From JAYUHK01 sp043778415 (GTDB lineage Bacteria > Bacteroidota > Bacteroidia > Chitinophagales > Saprospiraceae), in contig JAYWGG010000259.1 in the NCBI GenBank assembly GCA_043778415.1, positions 1 to 15,893 of the forward strand: DNA of 15,893 nt, written 5' to 3'. The first letter of the stretch is position 1, and each line of letters opens with the position of its first letter. The notes under the pieces are model-generated. The model had not been told where the DNA came from. It was given only the letters and a program-made list of their open reading frames with translations, and did not search any database. A program made the translations under genes and the position numbers. Below, in pieces: positions 14,296 to 15,893 of this stretch.

Positions 14296-14739
14296 TCAAT
14301 CCAATTTTTTCAGGTAATGAAAACCGCGCGCGATGAATCCTTGTCGGTAATAAAATCGGTGTACTGGAAAATTTTCGACGTATGCGTCGAGCATCAAAAG
14401 TGTGCAGCCCAATCGTTTTCCCTCCGCTTCCATCCAGTCAAACAGGATTTTTCCAACTCCTTTGGAGCGGTATTTTTCGTCAATCACTACATTGTCGGCT
14501 TCCAAATATTTTCCGCAGTAAAGTTTGGTGCCAAACCACATTCCAGAGATGCCGACGCAGAAGTCGCCGTCGAAAATGCCGACCATTCGGTAGCCACTCG
14601 GAATCATTTCGTCTGCCAACATTCGCTCGTAATCGGGTTGCGAAACGCTACCGTTGAGCTGTCGGAACAAATGAAATTGCTCCGACATTTGAGCCAGCGT
14701 AGTCAGCTCGTGGACAGTATAAAAGTCATTTTTTAACAT
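14296..14739 (-). CDS. GNAT-family N-acetyltransferase
   Basis: 147 residues from the ATG at 14739; an upstream ATG at 14775 would add 12 residues but lies upstream of the likely transcription start and is rejected. The acetyl-CoA motif is in the segment VVIDEKYRSKGVGKILFDW (R-S-K-G-V-G matches Q/R-x-x-G-x-G/A). It is followed by the conserved strand TLLMLDAYVEN and the terminal HRFYYRQGF segment, which are standard for the fold. It transfers an acetyl group from acetyl-CoA to an amine; the substrate is not recognisable. It is a stand-alone cytoplasmic gene with a -7 box 34 bases upstream, surrounded by repeats on both sides. Confidence 0.9.
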   Translation of the reverse strand: MLKNDFYTVHELTTLAQMSEQFHLFRQLNGSVSQPDYERMLADEMIPSGYRMVGIFDGDFCVGISGMWFGTKLYCGKYLEADNVVIDEKYRSKGVGKILFDWMEAEGKRLGCTLLMLDAYVENFPVHRFYYRQGFIARGFHYLKKLD

Positions 14740-14772
14740 AAAAACTAAATATTTTTGTAAAAATAAGCGGCG

Positions 14773-14780
14773 CAAAATTA
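14773..14780 (-). promoter_or_regulatory. -7 box of the GNAT gene
   Basis: On the - strand TAATTTTG matches TAnnTTTG exactly and lies 33 bases before the start codon. A TTTG sits 14 bases upstream of it, closer than a standard -33 box. Confidence 0.5.
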
Positions 14781-14807
14781 GAAAAATCTTGCGGCAAAGA
14801 CGCGATA

Positions 14808-14850
14808 AGGAATGAAGAAAAAATAAGTAGTTTATTTTAGACGCGTTCCT
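14808..14850 (+). repeat. MITE-like repeat, copy C (43 bp, ends only)
   Basis: The left end AGGAATGAAGAAAAAATAAG is joined directly to the right end TTATTTTAGACGCGTTCCT. This looks like a deletion derivative that lost the whole interior. It lies 11 bp from the REP-like palindrome at 14861. Confidence 0.75.
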
Positions 14851-14860
14851 AACCTATAAT

Positions 14861-14887
14861 TTACCGACACCTCAAAGGTGGCGGTAA
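14861..14887 (+). repeat. REP-like palindrome, copy 2
   Basis: 12-bp arms TTACCGACACCT/AGGTGGCGGTAA with loop CAA and one mismatch. It shares the trailing CTTC with the other copies. Confidence 0.8.
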
Positions 14888-14974
14888 CTTCGTGTAAGCA
14901 AAATTTTCCTAATATATGCAAAATAAATATATGTTTTTATCGAAATTTACTTCAAATCGTATTTTTTGCACCCG

Positions 14975-14982
14975 TAACTTTG
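14975..14982 (+). promoter_or_regulatory. -7 box of the lipoprotein gene
   Basis: TAACTTTG matches TAnnTTTG exactly, 87 bases before the ATG at 15069. A transcript would start close to 14989, so the palindrome at 14993-15019 would form at the extreme 5' end of the messenger. Confidence 0.5.
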
Positions 14983-14992
14983 CGGTAATAAT

Positions 14993-15019
14993 TTACCGAC
15001 ACCTCAAAGGTGTCGATAA
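14993..15019 (+). repeat. REP-like palindrome, copy 3, in the lipoprotein leader
   Basis: 12-bp arms TTACCGACACCT/AGGTGTCGATAA with loop CAA and one mismatch. Same unit and orientation as copy 2. It lies only ten bases downstream of the -7 box. Confidence 0.8.
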
Positions 15020-15068
15020 CTTCCCTTCCTCGAAGCCTCTATTTTTTTACAAAAAAAAGAATTTTAAA

Positions 15069-15683
15069 ATGAAAAGAACAATTTTAATGCTGTGGGTAGC
15101 GGTCGCGCTGGCGAGCTGCTCGAAAAGCAAAATGGAAAACACCATCGCACAGGGGCGCATCTTGGCGTATGGAACTAACAAGCCTGTGGCAGGTGCGCGG
15201 GTGAGCCTACAAGGCTGTACTTACAGTTGGCAGGGTGGGGGATATTGTAATATTATAGACTCTACAACTACGCAATCAGATGGAAAATATCATTTTAATT
15301 TCGTCGGAGAGAGCACAGACAATTATATTGTCTTTGTGAAAGCCGACGGATACCATAAAAATGACTACCTCATCAATGACTTTCATACCGACTTTACACA
15401 CGACATCACCCTCGACCCCTACTCGTGGATACGCCTGCACGTCAAAAATATCCGCCCATTCGATAGTCAAGATTTAGTTAGCCTTGCAGGACCCTGGGGA
15501 GGGGGAGGAGGAAAAGACATTTTCTATGGCACAAGCATAGATACCGTTACTCTAAGGCAGGTGCGCGGAAACCAAAAGGTAGATTTATCATGGCTTATCC
15601 GTAAAAATGGAATGGATACAACACCGCGTGATACCATCTACATCGCTGCGCACGATACCATCAACTACGAAATATTGTACTAA
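15069..15683 (+). CDS. Lipoprotein with carboxypeptidase-regulatory-like domain
   Basis: 204 residues from the ATG at 15069; an upstream in-frame ATG at 14916 would place repeats and the promoter inside the protein, so it is rejected. The signal ends in the lipobox LASC (Cys17). The segment about 27-100 resembles a carboxypeptidase regulatory/transthyretin-like sandwich: a GRILAYGTNKPVAGARVSL start, a TTTQSDGKYHFNF turn and a VFVKADGYH strand. The rest (about 115-204) is strand-rich with a Gly-rich loop (GGGGGK near 140-145), with no catalytic motif. Such proteins usually sit on the outer-membrane surface or periplasmic face and may act in binding. No partner gene such as SusC is next to it. 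Flanking repeats on both sides suggest a locally mobile neighbourhood. Confidence 0.85.
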   Translation: MKRTILMLWVAVALASCSKSKMENTIAQGRILAYGTNKPVAGARVSLQGCTYSWQGGGYCNIIDSTTTQSDGKYHFNFVGESTDNYIVFVKADGYHKNDYLINDFHTDFTHDITLDPYSWIRLHVKNIRPFDSQDLVSLAGPWGGGGGKDIFYGTSIDTVTLRQVRGNQKVDLSWLIRKNGMDTTPRDTIYIAAHDTINYEILY

Positions 15684-15721
15684 AAAATAGTCCCTAAAAA
15701 ACAAATAATCGGGTTTGTGCA

Positions 15722-15740
15722 TCTGCCAAGCTTTGGCGGA
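15722..15740 (+). terminator. Hairpin after the lipoprotein gene
   Basis: An 8-bp stem TCTGCCAA/TTGGCGGA (one wobble) around GCT, followed by a loose T-rich stretch (ATTTTATTTTTATTTC) about 15 bases later. Weak terminator or another REP-like palindrome. Confidence 0.45.
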
Positions 15741-15797
15741 GCTTTGCTCAAAATTTTATTTTTATTTCATCTTTTTAAATTTATGTAGGAAACGTTA

Positions 15798-15893
15798 AGG
15801 AATGAGGAAAAAATAAGGTACTTAATTTTTTCCAATAAATTCAATCAATAACAAGGCATTTTTGAGGCGCAACGCAGAGCGTTGTAACGAAAA
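15798..15893 (+). repeat. MITE-like repeat, copy D (truncated by window end)
   Basis: 96 bases match the start of copy A (2525-2620) with three mismatches, including the internal hairpin CAACGC/GCGTTG, where only the loop base differs. The right end lies beyond the window. Confidence 0.85.

Noticed and set aside
14916..15068. Upstream start for the lipoprotein gene
   Set aside because: It would place the -7 box and a REP-like palindrome in the coding region and put the lipobox signal in the interior.

Overview
The window looks like a chromosomal segment of a Bacteroidota bacterium, but I cannot name the genus. The reasons are several matches to the Bacteroidota -7 promoter box TAnnTTTG, A/T-rich start-codon leaders without clear Shine-Dalgarno sites, an LptC-type lipoprotein, and short-palindrome (REP-like) intergenic repeats of the kind found in this phylum. 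There are 14 supported protein genes and one tRNA gene, and no phage, plasmid, CRISPR or intact insertion-sequence gene.

Layout. (1) 1-2412, + strand: a four-gene cluster encoding a roadblock/longin-like domain protein, a Rab/Ras-like small GTPase, a small PAS-like protein and a five-helix membrane protein. This is the best candidate for a poorly described system, probably a GTPase switch with its own regulator and sensor. (2) 2413-5082: a long perfect hairpin, a MITE-like repeat, a short-form phosphoglycerate dehydrogenase (-), LptC (+), a bidirectional terminator and a DUF937-type protein (-). (3) 5083-6180: another MITE copy in the probable leader of the DUF937 gene, tRNA-Val(UAC) with promoter and terminator, and a small heat-shock protein preceded by a near-perfect sigma-54 promoter. 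(4) 6365-9619: two tandem exported MORN-repeat/caspase-like (C14) proteins with intact His-Cys dyads. (5) 9643-13876, - strand: in transcription order, a sigma-54 activator-like response regulator that has no C-terminal HTH, a LOG-family hydrolase, a Mn-type superoxide dismutase and an RsmB-type rRNA methyltransferase. (6) 13877-15893: a repeat-rich stretch with three copies of one palindrome, other palindromes, a GNAT acetyltransferase (-), a MITE deletion derivative, a lipoprotein with a carboxypeptidase-regulatory-like fold (+), and the start of another MITE copy running off the window.

How the parts may fit. The small heat-shock protein, superoxide dismutase and sigma-54 regulator suggest a stress-response flavour, although no direct regulatory link is proven. 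The MITE-like family (four copies in three size classes) and the palindromes sit in untranslated leaders and trailers, so they may shape expression of neighbouring genes. All functional calls come from motifs read by eye; no database search was made.
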